A stretch of DNA of 64,000 bases from Hyunsoonleella ulvae. Lineage in GTDB: Bacteria > Bacteroidota > Bacteroidia > Flavobacteriales > Flavobacteriaceae. The notes below the pieces were generated by a model. The model searched no databases and had not been told where the DNA came from. It saw only the letters and a program-made list of their open reading frames with translations. Below are positions 54,982-63,169 of the stretch, piece after piece. The DNA lies in NCBI RefSeq assembly GCF_016827605.1, contig NZ_JAEPJQ010000002.1:768706-832705 (forward strand). The letters run 5' to 3'. The stretch's first letter is position 1. Every line of letters starts with the position of its first letter. Position numbers and translations under genes: made by a program.

Positions 54982-55645
54982 ATTCTACAGGAAAATCAAA
55001 ATAAGTATTAGGAAACGGCTCTTCCTTTAACGTAAAATGCCACCATTCTCTGGGGTAGTTTTTAAAGCCATATTTTAGCATGATAGTTTGTAAAAATTGC
55101 CTGTTATGTTTTTGTTTTTCTGTAATTCCTTTATAATTGACCCATGATTGTATACCAAAAAAATCAAATTTACTCCCCATATCAAGCTCCTCTTTTGTGT
55201 CTAAATCTATAATAGTAATATCAATAGTACTACCTTTGGTATGCCCCGATCTGAATGCTATATAATCTTCCTTAAACAAATCGCTCTTTTTTACATCTGG
55301 ATAAAACTTAGCTTTATTTATAGTATCATTTAAATCTCTAGCCCATCTCATAAAATGGTTAACAGCACGTTGTGGCCTATAACCGTCGTACACTTTGATA
55401 GCTAAATTTTGTTGTTTTAACACGTTCTGTATCTTTTTTAAAGCATCTACAGTTTGCTCAGTTAAAATGAGACAATTATTACGATAGCCATCTATAGGTT
55501 GCCCTACAAAATTATCTGACCCTAGATATTTTAAATCTACCTCTAAATCTGGAATTAAGTCGTTAGCGTATACAAATCCATCAGGTAATTGGCTGTACCC
55601 TAAAAAAAACTGAAGTAAGAATAAAAAAACTAGACATTGCTTCAT
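54980..55645 (-). CDS. D-alanyl-D-alanine dipeptidase (VanX/DdpX-like, M15D)
   Basis: A secreted zinc peptidase of 221 residues that would cleave D-Ala-D-Ala released from peptidoglycan. A signal peptide occupies residues 1-19 (ending GYSQ). Zinc ligands are the His and Asp of RSGHTKGSTIDITI (about 132-145) and the His of EWWHF (about 200-204), where Glu is the catalytic base; the Arg in KVYDGYRPQRA (about 83-93) fits transition-state binding. There is no vanH/vanA partner, so a recycling role is more likely than vancomycin resistance. Confidence 0.9.
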   Translation of the reverse strand: MKQCLVFLFLLQFFLGYSQLPDGFVYANDLIPDLEVDLKYLGSDNFVGQPIDGYRNNCLILTEQTVDALKKIQNVLKQQNLAIKVYDGYRPQRAVNHFMRWARDLNDTINKAKFYPDVKKSDLFKEDYIAFRSGHTKGSTIDITIIDLDTKEELDMGSKFDFFGIQSWVNYKGITEKQKHNRQFLQTIMLKYGFKNYPREWWHFTLKEEPFPNTYFDFPVE

Positions 55646-55683
55646 TTACAAAACGATTTGTGCTAATTTAGAAAATAAAAGCT

Positions 55684-56313
55684 ATGCGTTTAATAAATGC
55701 CAAAAAATTAAATTTAAAAGATGCAGATATAACTTACTATCCAAACTTCTTTGACAAAAAAGAAGCTGATCTGTATTTTAAAAATTTAAAAACTGAAACG
55801 GAATGGCAGCAAGACAAAATAAAAGTCTTTGGAAAAGTGTATGATCAGCCCAGACTAACTTCATTTTTTGCTACCAATAAAGTCCCGTATTCATACAGTA
55901 ATATTACGATGTACCCAAAACCATTCAAAGGTTCAATTCTAAAAATAAAAACAGTTATTGAAACCGAACTAAACATCTGTTTCACAAGCTGTTTAGCTAA
56001 CCTTTATAGAGATGGAAAAGATAGTAATGGTTGGCATGCTGATGATGAAAAATCATTGGGAGAAAAACCTATAATTGCTTCATTAACTTTTGGGGAAGAA
56101 CGCCCATTTCATTTTAAACACAAAAAAGATAAATTATTAAAAGAAAAGATAGTACTAAAACACGGTAGTGTACTTTTAATGCAAGGCTTCACACAAAAAA
56201 ACTGGTTACATCAAATTCCAAAAACTACGAGGCAGATAGGTCCCAGAATTAATTTAACATTTCGCATTATTCCACAAAAAAACCGAGTTCCCTCAAACTC
56301 GGTTCTTTCTTAA
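55684..56313 (+). CDS. alkB: Alpha-ketoglutarate-dependent dioxygenase AlkB-like
   Basis: A 2-oxoglutarate/Fe(II) dioxygenase of 209 residues, predicted to reverse alkyl damage on DNA or RNA. Iron ligands are the His and Asp of GWHADDEK (about 117-124) and the His of NWLHQIPK (about 177-184); the 2-oxoglutarate arginines appear in GPRINLTFRII (about 188-198). The extra C-terminal residues after FRII are encoded by the terminator stem. It is divergent from the dipeptidase gene, with 38 bases between the two starts. Confidence 0.92.
   Translation: MRLINAKKLNLKDADITYYPNFFDKKEADLYFKNLKTETEWQQDKIKVFGKVYDQPRLTSFFATNKVPYSYSNITMYPKPFKGSILKIKTVIETELNICFTSCLANLYRDGKDSNGWHADDEKSLGEKPIIASLTFGEERPFHFKHKKDKLLKEKIVLKHGSVLLMQGFTQKNWLHQIPKTTRQIGPRINLTFRIIPQKNRVPSNSVLS
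56281..56310 (+). terminator. Rho-independent terminator overlapping the end of alkB
   Basis: A perfect 9-base stem, AACCGAGTT (56281-56289) with AACTCGGTT (56296-56304), and loop CCCTCA lies within the last codons of alkB, followed by a T-rich tail. Confidence 0.8.
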
Positions 56314-56740
56314 TTTGCTTTTATATTATGTGCTAGATTTGGGGTCTCCACATCAACAACATAATGCAAATATTAATTAATTAATCCATTGAACTAAAAA
56401 GTATGTTATTTAGTACAATTCAAATATAAAAACCTTATTGAATGAAAACGACAAAAAACACAAAAAATCGATGAAATACACCTTTTATTAACACAATTCG
56501 TCGACATATAACATATTATCGACGAAATACATTGTTTTATTTTCTTTGAGGCATAAAAAAAGCACCTAAAAAGGTGCTTTTTTACTAACTAACCAACCAA
56601 AATATGAAATTACAATTCTAAAGTTTAAAGTAACCACTCAATAAACTAGTAATTGAAATGTAACTGATCTATTTAAAACAATTACTGTGCCAAAGTTCTG
56701 ATTTCATATTTTTATTTATATTAGTTTTTTTAATTCATCT
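56314..56740. other. 427-base gene-free region with repeated sequence and a terminator
   Basis: Contains no convincing reading frame. It holds two near-identical 14-base direct repeats, ATCGATGAAATACA (56467-56480) and ATCGACGAAATACA (56518-56531), with a related inverted ATTCGTCGA (56496-56504) between them. A bidirectional terminator hairpin (56554-56584) and a T-rich leader before the DUF819 gene follow. The repeats lie upstream of the terminator, so they more likely relate to an unseen transcript or a protein-binding site than to the DUF819 core promoter. Confidence 0.5.
56554..56584. terminator. Bidirectional rho-independent terminator
   Basis: Stem AGCACCT (56561-56567) pairs with AGGTGCT (56572-56578) around AAAA, flanked by A7 on the left and T6 on the right, so it can work in both directions. 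Confidence 0.7.
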
Positions 56741-58045
56741 ATGGAAAACCAACCAATATTTACCCAAGATACCATTGTATTTGGTCTACTCATGCTAGCA
56801 TTAGGTTTTGTGTTTTACACCTCTTCAAGCTCAAATTCATTTTGTAAAAAATTTTATAAATATATCCCCGCTCTTCTGATGGCTTACATGCTGCCAGGTG
56901 CACTCACCACCTTAGGTGTTATAGCTCCCGAGTGGACTTCTACTAATTCAGCTGGAGAAGTTATTAAACATAAATCGCAAGTTTACTATATAGCCAGTAG
57001 GTTTTTACTACCTGCAGCTCTAGTTTTAATGACCTTGAGCATAAATTTAAAAGCAATTTATAATCTGGGACCCAAAGCTTTAATTATGTTTTTAACAGGT
57101 ACCATTGGAGTAATTATTGGAGGCCCATTGGCCATTCTATTAATATCAATAGTATCTCCGGAGACTGTTGGTGGTGTTGGTCCTGATGCAGTATGGCGTG
57201 GTTTAGCAACACTTGCAGGAAGTTGGATTGGTGGTGGGGCAAATCAAGCAGCTATGCTTGAAATTTATAAATTTAATACAGAAAATTACGCTGGAATGGT
57301 AATTGTTGATATTGTAGTTGCTAATATTTGGATGGCGATTTTATTATTGGGTATCGGTAAATCTAAAAAGATTGATAAATGGTTAAAAGCTGATAATAGT
57401 GCTATTGAAGATCTTAAAGCACGTGTATCTTCCTATTCTGAAAAAATTTCAAGAACCCCAACTTTAACTGATTTAATGGTTATTCTTGGCATTGCATTTA
57501 CCATTGTTGGTATTGCCCATTTTGGAGCTAATAATATTTCAGGGTATTTAACGAATAATTTTGAAACGGTTAGAGATAAATCTTCAGCTTTATCCTCTTT
57601 TGGTTCACAATTTTTTTGGATGATTACTATAGCTACCATACTTGGAATTTTAATGTCCTTCACAAAGTTTAAAACCTACGAGGGTGCTGGTGCCAGTAAA
57701 ATTGGCAGTGTGTTTATTTATATACTAGTTGCTAGTATTGGAATGAAGATGGATTTGACAAAAATTGTAGAAAACCCAGGTCTAATTTTTGTTGGGCTGG
57801 TATGGATGGCTATTCATGTTGGTCTTCTATTTCTAGTTGCAAAAATTATAAGGGCACCATATTTTTTCTTAGCTGTTGGAAGTAAAGCCAACATAGGAGG
57901 TGCTGCTTCTGCACCTGTTGTAGCAGCTGCGTTCCATCCATCCCTAGCAACTGTGGGCGTACTATTAGCCGTTTTTGGATATGTTGTAGGAACCTATGGT
58001 GCAATGCTTTGTGCCGAACTTATGAAAATTGCTGCTGGTGGTTAG
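56741..58045 (+). CDS. DUF819 family membrane protein
   Basis: A 434-residue inner-membrane protein of the DUF819 (YjcL-like) family with about ten to twelve hydrophobic segments. Conserved glycine-rich stretches are visible: LATLAGSWIGGGANQAAM (about 151-168) and SKANIGGAASAPVVAAAFHPS (near 381-400), resembling the paired re-entrant loops of glutamate- or dicarboxylate-type symporters. A transport role is likely, but the substrate is unknown. The start codon ATG 56741 is followed by MENQPIFTQDT. The DUF4369 gene follows after 51 bases. Confidence 0.85.
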   Translation: MENQPIFTQDTIVFGLLMLALGFVFYTSSSSNSFCKKFYKYIPALLMAYMLPGALTTLGVIAPEWTSTNSAGEVIKHKSQVYYIASRFLLPAALVLMTLSINLKAIYNLGPKALIMFLTGTIGVIIGGPLAILLISIVSPETVGGVGPDAVWRGLATLAGSWIGGGANQAAMLEIYKFNTENYAGMVIVDIVVANIWMAILLLGIGKSKKIDKWLKADNSAIEDLKARVSSYSEKISRTPTLTDLMVILGIAFTIVGIAHFGANNISGYLTNNFETVRDKSSALSSFGSQFFWMITIATILGILMSFTKFKTYEGAGASKIGSVFIYILVASIGMKMDLTKIVENPGLIFVGLVWMAIHVGLLFLVAKIIRAPYFFLAVGSKANIGGAASAPVVAAAFHPSLATVGVLLAVFGYVVGTYGAMLCAELMKIAAGG

Positions 58046-58096
58046 TAAACTTTTAATAATTATTAAGATATTTGCGCTCCTAACTACACTTTACAT

Positions 58097-58810
58097 ATGA
58101 AAAAATACGGCATTCTGTTACTTATTATATCTATTTTTGCATGTTCTAAAACCTCTAAGGATTTAACTGTAAAAGCTAATATTAAAGGTTTAAAAAAAGG
58201 GACTGTATACTTAAAACGTCTTGCAGATACCATTTTAGTAACAGAGGATTCCATACTAATAAATGGTAATTCAGAATTTGAATTGTACGCAGATTTAGAT
58301 GAACCCGATTTATTCTTTTTAGATCTTGACAAAAACTCTAAGGATGAAGAGCGAATTAACTTTTTTACAGATAAAGGTGTTATTGAAATTAATACTACTT
58401 TAAAAAGGTTTGTTGCAGATGCTGATATTAAGGGTTCTGAACACCAAAAACTTCTTGAAGACTATCAAAAGTTGATGTCTCGCTTAAATAATAGAAATTT
58501 AGATTTAATAAAGGAAAGTTTTGAAGCTAAGAAAACTGGAGATACTGGAGTTATAAATGCCGTAGAGAAGAAGCAAATTAGCGTTATGAAAAGTAGATAT
58601 TTACAAACTGTTAATTTTGCCTTAAATCATAATGATAACGAAATTGCGCCTTATTTAGCTTTGGCTAAGATTTATGATGCTAATACTAATTTATTGGATA
58701 CTATTCATAAGTCGTTAACTCCTAAAATCAAAAATTCTAAATACGGCAAAAAACTTGAAAACTTTTTAGAAGAGCGTAAGAAGAATGAAATAGAACAAAA
58801 AAAGCCTTAA
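58097..58810 (+). CDS. DUF4369 domain lipoprotein
   Basis: A 237-residue lipoprotein: signal MKKYGILLLIISIFAC with the acylated Cys at 16. The N-terminal half (about 20-115) fits DUF4369, a beta-rich domain found alone or before thioredoxin-like domains in Bacteroidota; features are LTVKANIKGLKKGTVYLKRL and DSILINGNSEFEL. Here no thioredoxin domain follows; the second half is helical and lysine-rich. The function is unknown. Its stop codon lies inside a terminator stem. Confidence 0.82.
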   Translation: MKKYGILLLIISIFACSKTSKDLTVKANIKGLKKGTVYLKRLADTILVTEDSILINGNSEFELYADLDEPDLFFLDLDKNSKDEERINFFTDKGVIEINTTLKRFVADADIKGSEHQKLLEDYQKLMSRLNNRNLDLIKESFEAKKTGDTGVINAVEKKQISVMKSRYLQTVNFALNHNDNEIAPYLALAKIYDANTNLLDTIHKSLTPKIKNSKYGKKLENFLEERKKNEIEQKKP

Positions 58811-58834
58811 AATTTAATTTTAAGGCTTTTTTTA
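58801..58834 (+). terminator. Rho-independent terminator overlapping the end of the DUF4369 gene
   Basis: Stem AAAGCCTTAAAATT pairs with AATTTTAAGGCTTT (58801-58829), followed by T-rich sequence; the stop codon is inside the left arm. Confidence 0.8.
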
Positions 58835-58864
58835 GTCAGAATGAAACGAATATTCGTTTTTAGT

Positions 58865-59134
58865 CTACCCTAGTTTATTGATTTTATCTATTAAAGTCTT
58901 TCCTTTACTTTCCAATTCTTCATTAATAGCTTTAAAATGAGCTTTTTTATTCTCTACGCTTCTATCATTAACTTTAGCAATTAATTCATCAAAGGTTTCG
59001 ATAGCTTCATCTATAATAGCCTCACTCTTTTTGGTGTCTTTATCTGTATTTTGATACTCCCATATGTAGACAGCTTCTATAATATCTCCCAACACATAGT
59101 TTATATCTTTTTTAAGGTCTCTTACATTTGCCAT
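58865..59134 (-). CDS. Small conserved helical protein, function unknown
   Basis: An 89-residue acidic, mostly helical protein without signal peptide or membrane segment (MANVRDLKKDINYVLGDIIE ... KGKTLIDKINKLG). It looks like a small conserved hypothetical of Flavobacteriaceae. The composition and heptad-like spacing suggest a helical bundle. No catalytic motif is visible. Confidence 0.75.
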   Translation of the reverse strand: MANVRDLKKDINYVLGDIIEAVYIWEYQNTDKDTKKSEAIIDEAIETFDELIAKVNDRSVENKKAHFKAINEELESKGKTLIDKINKLG

Positions 59135-59253
59135 AATTATAGGTTTTATTTATTGTAAATCTAAACATATACTTTCAATTATATAGCTTTTACATAATAA
59201 ATTTCATTTGGATAAGTGTAAATATATTACGAGTATATACTACTTGTTCAGTT

Positions 59254-59664
59254 CTATTCTCCTGAATAAGTTACAAAATTACGCGGGGTTTCGTAAAGCG
59301 TTATTTGTAGGTCTAAACCACTATCCAATTTAGTTTTCATTTTATTATAGATAACTACAGCTATATTTTCAGCAGTTGGATTTAAACTTTTAAACTCTAG
59401 TACTTCAAGATTAAGGTTTTTATGATCAAAGGCATCCTCTACTTCGCTCTTTATGATGTCTTTTAGCACTTTCATGTCAATCACATAACCTGTTTCCTTA
59501 TCTATATTCCCTGTTACGCTTACTATGAGTTCGTAGTTATGACCGTGATAATTGGGATTATTACACTTACCAAAAACTGCATCATTTTTCTCAAAACTCC
59601 AGTCTTGTCTATATAACCTATGCGCTGCATTAAAATGCGCTTTTCTACTAACAGTTACCTTCAT
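59254..59664 (-). CDS. queD: 6-carboxytetrahydropterin synthase (QueD/PTPS family)
   Basis: A 136-residue enzyme converting 7,8-dihydroneopterin triphosphate to 6-carboxytetrahydropterin on the route to queuosine. Zinc ligands are the His of FNAAHRL (about 11-17) and of NYHGHNYEL (about 38-46). The catalytic Cys is in GKCNNPNYHGH, and DHKNLN (about 80-85) carries the conserved Asp-His. The C-terminal Glu is in YETPRN. It overlaps idi by 4 bases (ATGA), so the pair is translationally coupled, although the pathways differ. Confidence 0.92.
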   Translation of the reverse strand: MKVTVSRKAHFNAAHRLYRQDWSFEKNDAVFGKCNNPNYHGHNYELIVSVTGNIDKETGYVIDMKVLKDIIKSEVEDAFDHKNLNLEVLEFKSLNPTAENIAVVIYNKMKTKLDSGLDLQITLYETPRNFVTYSGE

Positions 59665-60185
59665 AAATTAATATTAATATGTTGGTAAAATTTATCAAAA
59701 ATTACTTTAAACCAAGCAGTGTAATCCTCTGGATGTATTGTCATATCGTTTTTAACTTCCTCTAAAGACATCCATTTCCAATTAGCAACTTCTTCGGGAT
59801 TTATCTTAGGTATACCGTTGTATTTACCCAATAAAACATGATCGTATTCATGCTCTGTTAATCCATTATCAAACGGTGCTTTATAAATAAATGAAACAGA
59901 TTCTTTTAAATCTACAGTAAAGCCCATTTCCTCTTGAAGTCTACGCTTACCTGCCTCAATATTTGTTTCCCCATCTCTTTGGTGGCTGCAACATGTATTT
60001 GTCCATAGTCCAGGAGAATGATATTTATCCAAGGCTCTTTGTTGAAGCATCAATTGATTATTTTCATTAAAAATAAAAACTGAAAACGCACGATGTAAAA
60101 GTGCTTTCTCATGAGCCTCCATTTTAGGCATTAATCCTATCTGTTCATCTTGTTCGTTTACAAGAATTACTTTTTCTTCTTCCAT
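59661..60185 (-). CDS. idi: Isopentenyl-diphosphate delta-isomerase, type 1
   Basis: A Nudix-fold enzyme of 174 residues that interconverts isopentenyl and dimethylallyl diphosphate. It shows the catalytic cysteine region LWTNTCCSHQRDGE (about 61-74), the Nudix-like AGKRRLQEEMGF (about 78-89) and the metal-binding EHEYDHVLLG (about 111-120). The upstream region has a clear -7 box and an inverted repeat. It supplies polyprenyl precursors, including the undecaprenyl carrier used for glycan assembly. Confidence 0.95.
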   Translation of the reverse strand: MEEEKVILVNEQDEQIGLMPKMEAHEKALLHRAFSVFIFNENNQLMLQQRALDKYHSPGLWTNTCCSHQRDGETNIEAGKRRLQEEMGFTVDLKESVSFIYKAPFDNGLTEHEYDHVLLGKYNGIPKINPEEVANWKWMSLEEVKNDMTIHPEDYTAWFKVIFDKFYQHININL

Positions 60186-60192
60186 AGTGTAG

Positions 60193-60200
60193 CAAAAATA
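60193..60200 (-). promoter_or_regulatory. Bacteroidota -7 promoter box (TATTTTTG) for idi-queD
   Basis: A perfect TAnnTTTG on the minus strand, 8-15 bases upstream of the idi ATG. The leader would be very short. The inverted repeat at 60201-60228 abuts it. Confidence 0.5.
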
Positions 60201-60228
60201 CGAACAAAAAAATTATTTGTTTTGTTCG
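60201..60228. promoter_or_regulatory. Inverted repeat CGAACAAAA-N10-TTTTGTTCG, possible operator
   Basis: Perfect 9-base arms (60201-60209 and 60220-60228) with a 10-base spacer sit immediately upstream of the idi -7 box, where a repressor or activator would act. No cognate regulator is identified. Confidence 0.45.
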
Positions 60229-60240
60229 TTTTAATAAATA

Positions 60241-60275
60241 AAAAAAAGCACCTAAATAAATTTAGATGCCTTTTT
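60241..60275 (-). terminator. Rho-independent terminator after the OmpA-like gene
   Basis: On the minus strand GCATCTAAAT pairs with ATTTAGGTGC (60 to 69 and 48 to 57 past 60200, one G-U pair), followed by T-rich sequence. It ends the T9SS gene run before the idi promoter. Confidence 0.75.
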
Positions 60276-60291
60276 AAAGTTGATGGTTATT

Positions 60292-62196
60292 TTAATTTTC
60301 TACCACTATAAATTCGCTTCGCCTATTTGCTTGATGTTCTGACTTTGAACATTTAACACCGTTAGAACAACGGTTTGTTAATCTTGTTTCTCCATATCCT
60401 TTTCCAGACACCCTATCTGCTGAAATACCGCCTTCATTAATGATATATTCTATAGTGGATTTATTTCTACGTTGCGAAAGTGATAAATTATAAGTATCTC
60501 TTCCTCTGGAATCTGTGTGGGATCTTACATCAATCTTTACACTTGGATACTCCTTCATATATTTAATAACCTTGGCTAATTCTATTTCAGCATCTGGTCT
60601 AATAAATGATTTATCATAGTCAAAATAAATAGGGTTTAAATTTAACAGCAAGGCAAAATCTGTACCTATTTTTGCTGCACTGGGCTCTAAAGCTAATTTT
60701 AGTTTTAAATCTTTACCATTTTTAGTTTCTACTGTAAAATCAGTAAAATCATCTTCATATTTTTCTTTTTGAGCTTCTACAATATAGGTTTGCCCTTTAC
60801 AGCTAAGACTAAATTTAAACGTACCTGAGTTATCGCTTTTAAGATATTCTAATACATTATTATTTTCGTCTTTCAGTGTAATATTTGTATTAGCTAAAAT
60901 TTCGTTTGTTTTTTTATCGATAACAGTACCTGTAACATCATATTTACAATCTGGAATTACAAAGCTGTATATGTCATCATCTCCTTTTCCTCCTTCTCTA
61001 TTTGAAGAAATATATCCTTTTCCTGAGGACTCATTTATTATATAGGCAAAATCATCTTTTGGACTATTAATAGGTTGTCCTATATTTTTAAGTATACCCG
61101 ATTTAATATCATCAGCTTCTATCCTAAAAACATCTAAGCCTCCTAACCCTAAATGTCCATCTGAGGAAAAATATAAAATACCTTTATCACTAACAAAAGG
61201 AAAATTCTCCCTTCCTTCAGTATTAACTCTTGGCCCTAGATTCAATGGATCTCCATAACTTCCATCTTCATTAATATCTACAACAAAAATATCAGACATC
61301 CCTTTTGTTCCTGGCATATCTGAAGCAAAATATAACTTTTTTTCATCCACACTTAATGTAGGATGCGCTACACTATATTCGTCATTGTTAAAAGGTAGCG
61401 ATTCAATATTAGTCCATTTACCATCTACCAAAGTAGCTTTATAAATCTTTAGTGTATGTGTATTATCGCTATTCTTTTTAAACTTACCTTTATAAAAATT
61501 ATTTCTGGTAAAATAGATCGTATTCCCATCTTTGGTATATGTCGTTGAAGATTCATGGTATTTTGTATTAATATCCCCTTTTACCTCTTTAACATTACCT
61601 TCTGCATCCAACTCAAACACATCTAAGAATGGTTGTGCATTCCAATTGTATACTTTCCCAGTTATATCTCTTGATGAAGCAAAAACCAAATTACCTTTGT
61701 ACAAAGATGCTCCAAAATCAGAAAAAGGGGTATTAATCTCTAGATTCTCCAAAGGATAATCTTGAGACATACTTTCTATCGCTTCAAGATAGCCTGTGTT
61801 ATTCAAAAATTCTATTCCTCTGGAATCATCGGGCTTTAGTGTAGCAAAAGTTCTAAGTACAGCATTAGCTTCTTTGTATTTTTCTAGAGCTTTCAAACTT
61901 TGGGCATATCTAAAATAGTTTTCAGGATTAATCTGGGAGCCCATTTCAATGCGTTTTGCATACCATTTAGCGGCATCTTCCATTTCGGAATTAAAATAAA
62001 AGGTATTAGCCAATTGTTCTATAACCTCTGGAGATGCTCCTTCTTTATTGGCTAATTCTAATAAGGTACTCCTTGAATCAATATAAGAAAGCTTATTGTA
62101 TTTCTTCGTTGCACTTGAAACTTTACTTTTTTGGGCATTTGAAAACCCAAATGTCAAAATAGTTAAAATAGAAAGTATGTGTATTCTTTTTTTCAT
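60292..62196 (-). CDS. OmpA-family protein with TPR, PD40 and peptidoglycan-binding domains (PorE-like)
   Basis: A 634-residue envelope protein with domains in the order seen in T9SS PorE-type proteins: signal peptide (about 1-22), TPR-like helices (about 30-130), a WD40/PD40-like propeller (about 165-415; KLYFASDMPGTKGMSDIFVVD, ILYFSSDGHLGLGGLDVFRIE), a carboxypeptidase-regulatory-like beta-sandwich (about 425-505), and an OmpA peptidoglycan-binding domain (about 520-634; IYFDYDKSFIRPDAEIEL, RSHTDSRGRDTYNLSLSQRR). It would tether an outer-membrane complex to the cell wall. The SprF-like gene lies 12 bases upstream. Confidence 0.9.
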   Translation of the reverse strand: MKKRIHILSILTILTFGFSNAQKSKVSSATKKYNKLSYIDSRSTLLELANKEGASPEVIEQLANTFYFNSEMEDAAKWYAKRIEMGSQINPENYFRYAQSLKALEKYKEANAVLRTFATLKPDDSRGIEFLNNTGYLEAIESMSQDYPLENLEINTPFSDFGASLYKGNLVFASSRDITGKVYNWNAQPFLDVFELDAEGNVKEVKGDINTKYHESSTTYTKDGNTIYFTRNNFYKGKFKKNSDNTHTLKIYKATLVDGKWTNIESLPFNNDEYSVAHPTLSVDEKKLYFASDMPGTKGMSDIFVVDINEDGSYGDPLNLGPRVNTEGRENFPFVSDKGILYFSSDGHLGLGGLDVFRIEADDIKSGILKNIGQPINSPKDDFAYIINESSGKGYISSNREGGKGDDDIYSFVIPDCKYDVTGTVIDKKTNEILANTNITLKDENNNVLEYLKSDNSGTFKFSLSCKGQTYIVEAQKEKYEDDFTDFTVETKNGKDLKLKLALEPSAAKIGTDFALLLNLNPIYFDYDKSFIRPDAEIELAKVIKYMKEYPSVKIDVRSHTDSRGRDTYNLSLSQRRNKSTIEYIINEGGISADRVSGKGYGETRLTNRCSNGVKCSKSEHQANRRSEFIVVEN

Positions 62197-62208
62197 ATCA
62201 GTACCTTT

Positions 62209-63141
62209 TTAGAAGAATCTTGGTGATAAAATTTTACCTATTTGTTGTAATTCAAATCTTAGCATAATTTCATGCGTTCCACTATTATAGTTATTTAAAG
62301 CTGTAGTGGTCGCATCATAGGCATAACCTACAAACAAACCGTTACTTAGTTGAAACCCCACAAGACCACTAAAGGAATCATCCCATCTGTAAGCAGCTCC
62401 TAAGGTAAATTTATTATTAAAAAGTGCATTTACTGATAAATCAGCAATAATTGGTGCTCCTGACGTGCCTTTAACTAAAAATGCTGGCTTTAGCTTTGTA
62501 CGATCACTCAAATCAAAAACATAACCTCCTATTAAAAAATAATGAAGTCGTTCTGTAGCTATAGACTCTTGAAAATCATCATAATGTTCTGTATTTAATA
62601 TATTAGGTACAGATAAACCTAAGTACCATTTATCTGAATGTAAATACATGGCTGCACCTAATGTTGGTGATATTAAATTAATATTCTCATTGAATAACCT
62701 ATCTGGATTTTGAAAAACACCTTTGCTCCAATCTGTATCTAAAATATGTAATCCTCCCTTAACGCCAAACGATAATTCTAAATCTCCCGTTTCATTAACT
62801 GGTATGGTATAAGAGAAATTAGCATCTATGCTAGTTTCTTCTGCTGGCCCTAATTGATCACTGATAATATTTAAACCTAATCCTAAGCGTTCATTTTTTA
62901 AAGGCGAGTGAATACCGAATGTTATTGTTTTTGGTGCCCCATCGATACCCACCCATTGTGTTCTGTATAATGCAGCGGCACTTAAAACATCTCTTTGACC
63001 TGCATAAGCCGCATTTACACTCATTGTATTATACATGTACTGTGTATACTGGGGATCTTGTTGTGCTACAACTTTTAAACTTAATAGTGTAGTAAACACT
63101 ACTAAAATTAAACTTTTTATATATGATGATGTGTGTATCAT
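62209..63141 (-). CDS. PorP/SprF family type IX secretion membrane protein
   Basis: A 310-residue outer-membrane barrel with a signal peptide ending VVAQQ (about residue 28). The mature start QDPQYTQYMYNTMSVNAAYAGQRDVLSAAALYRTQWVG (about 28-65) is the PorP/SprF hallmark. Such proteins help secrete or anchor large type B CTD adhesins encoded next to them, as SprF does for SprB in Flavobacterium johnsoniae. The adhesin gene upstream and the OmpA gene downstream complete that arrangement. Confidence 0.92.
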   Translation of the reverse strand: MIHTSSYIKSLILVVFTTLLSLKVVAQQDPQYTQYMYNTMSVNAAYAGQRDVLSAAALYRTQWVGIDGAPKTITFGIHSPLKNERLGLGLNIISDQLGPAEETSIDANFSYTIPVNETGDLELSFGVKGGLHILDTDWSKGVFQNPDRLFNENINLISPTLGAAMYLHSDKWYLGLSVPNILNTEHYDDFQESIATERLHYFLIGGYVFDLSDRTKLKPAFLVKGTSGAPIIADLSVNALFNNKFTLGAAYRWDDSFSGLVGFQLSNGLFVGYAYDATTTALNNYNSGTHEIMLRFELQQIGKILSPRFF

Positions 63142-63169
63142 TTTTTTAATTTTTTAGTGATTTACCTTA

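Noticed and set aside
54980..55645. A vancomycin-resistance determinant
   Set aside because: The VanX-like dipeptidase has a signal peptide and no vanH, vanA or regulator genes nearby; peptidoglycan recycling is more likely.
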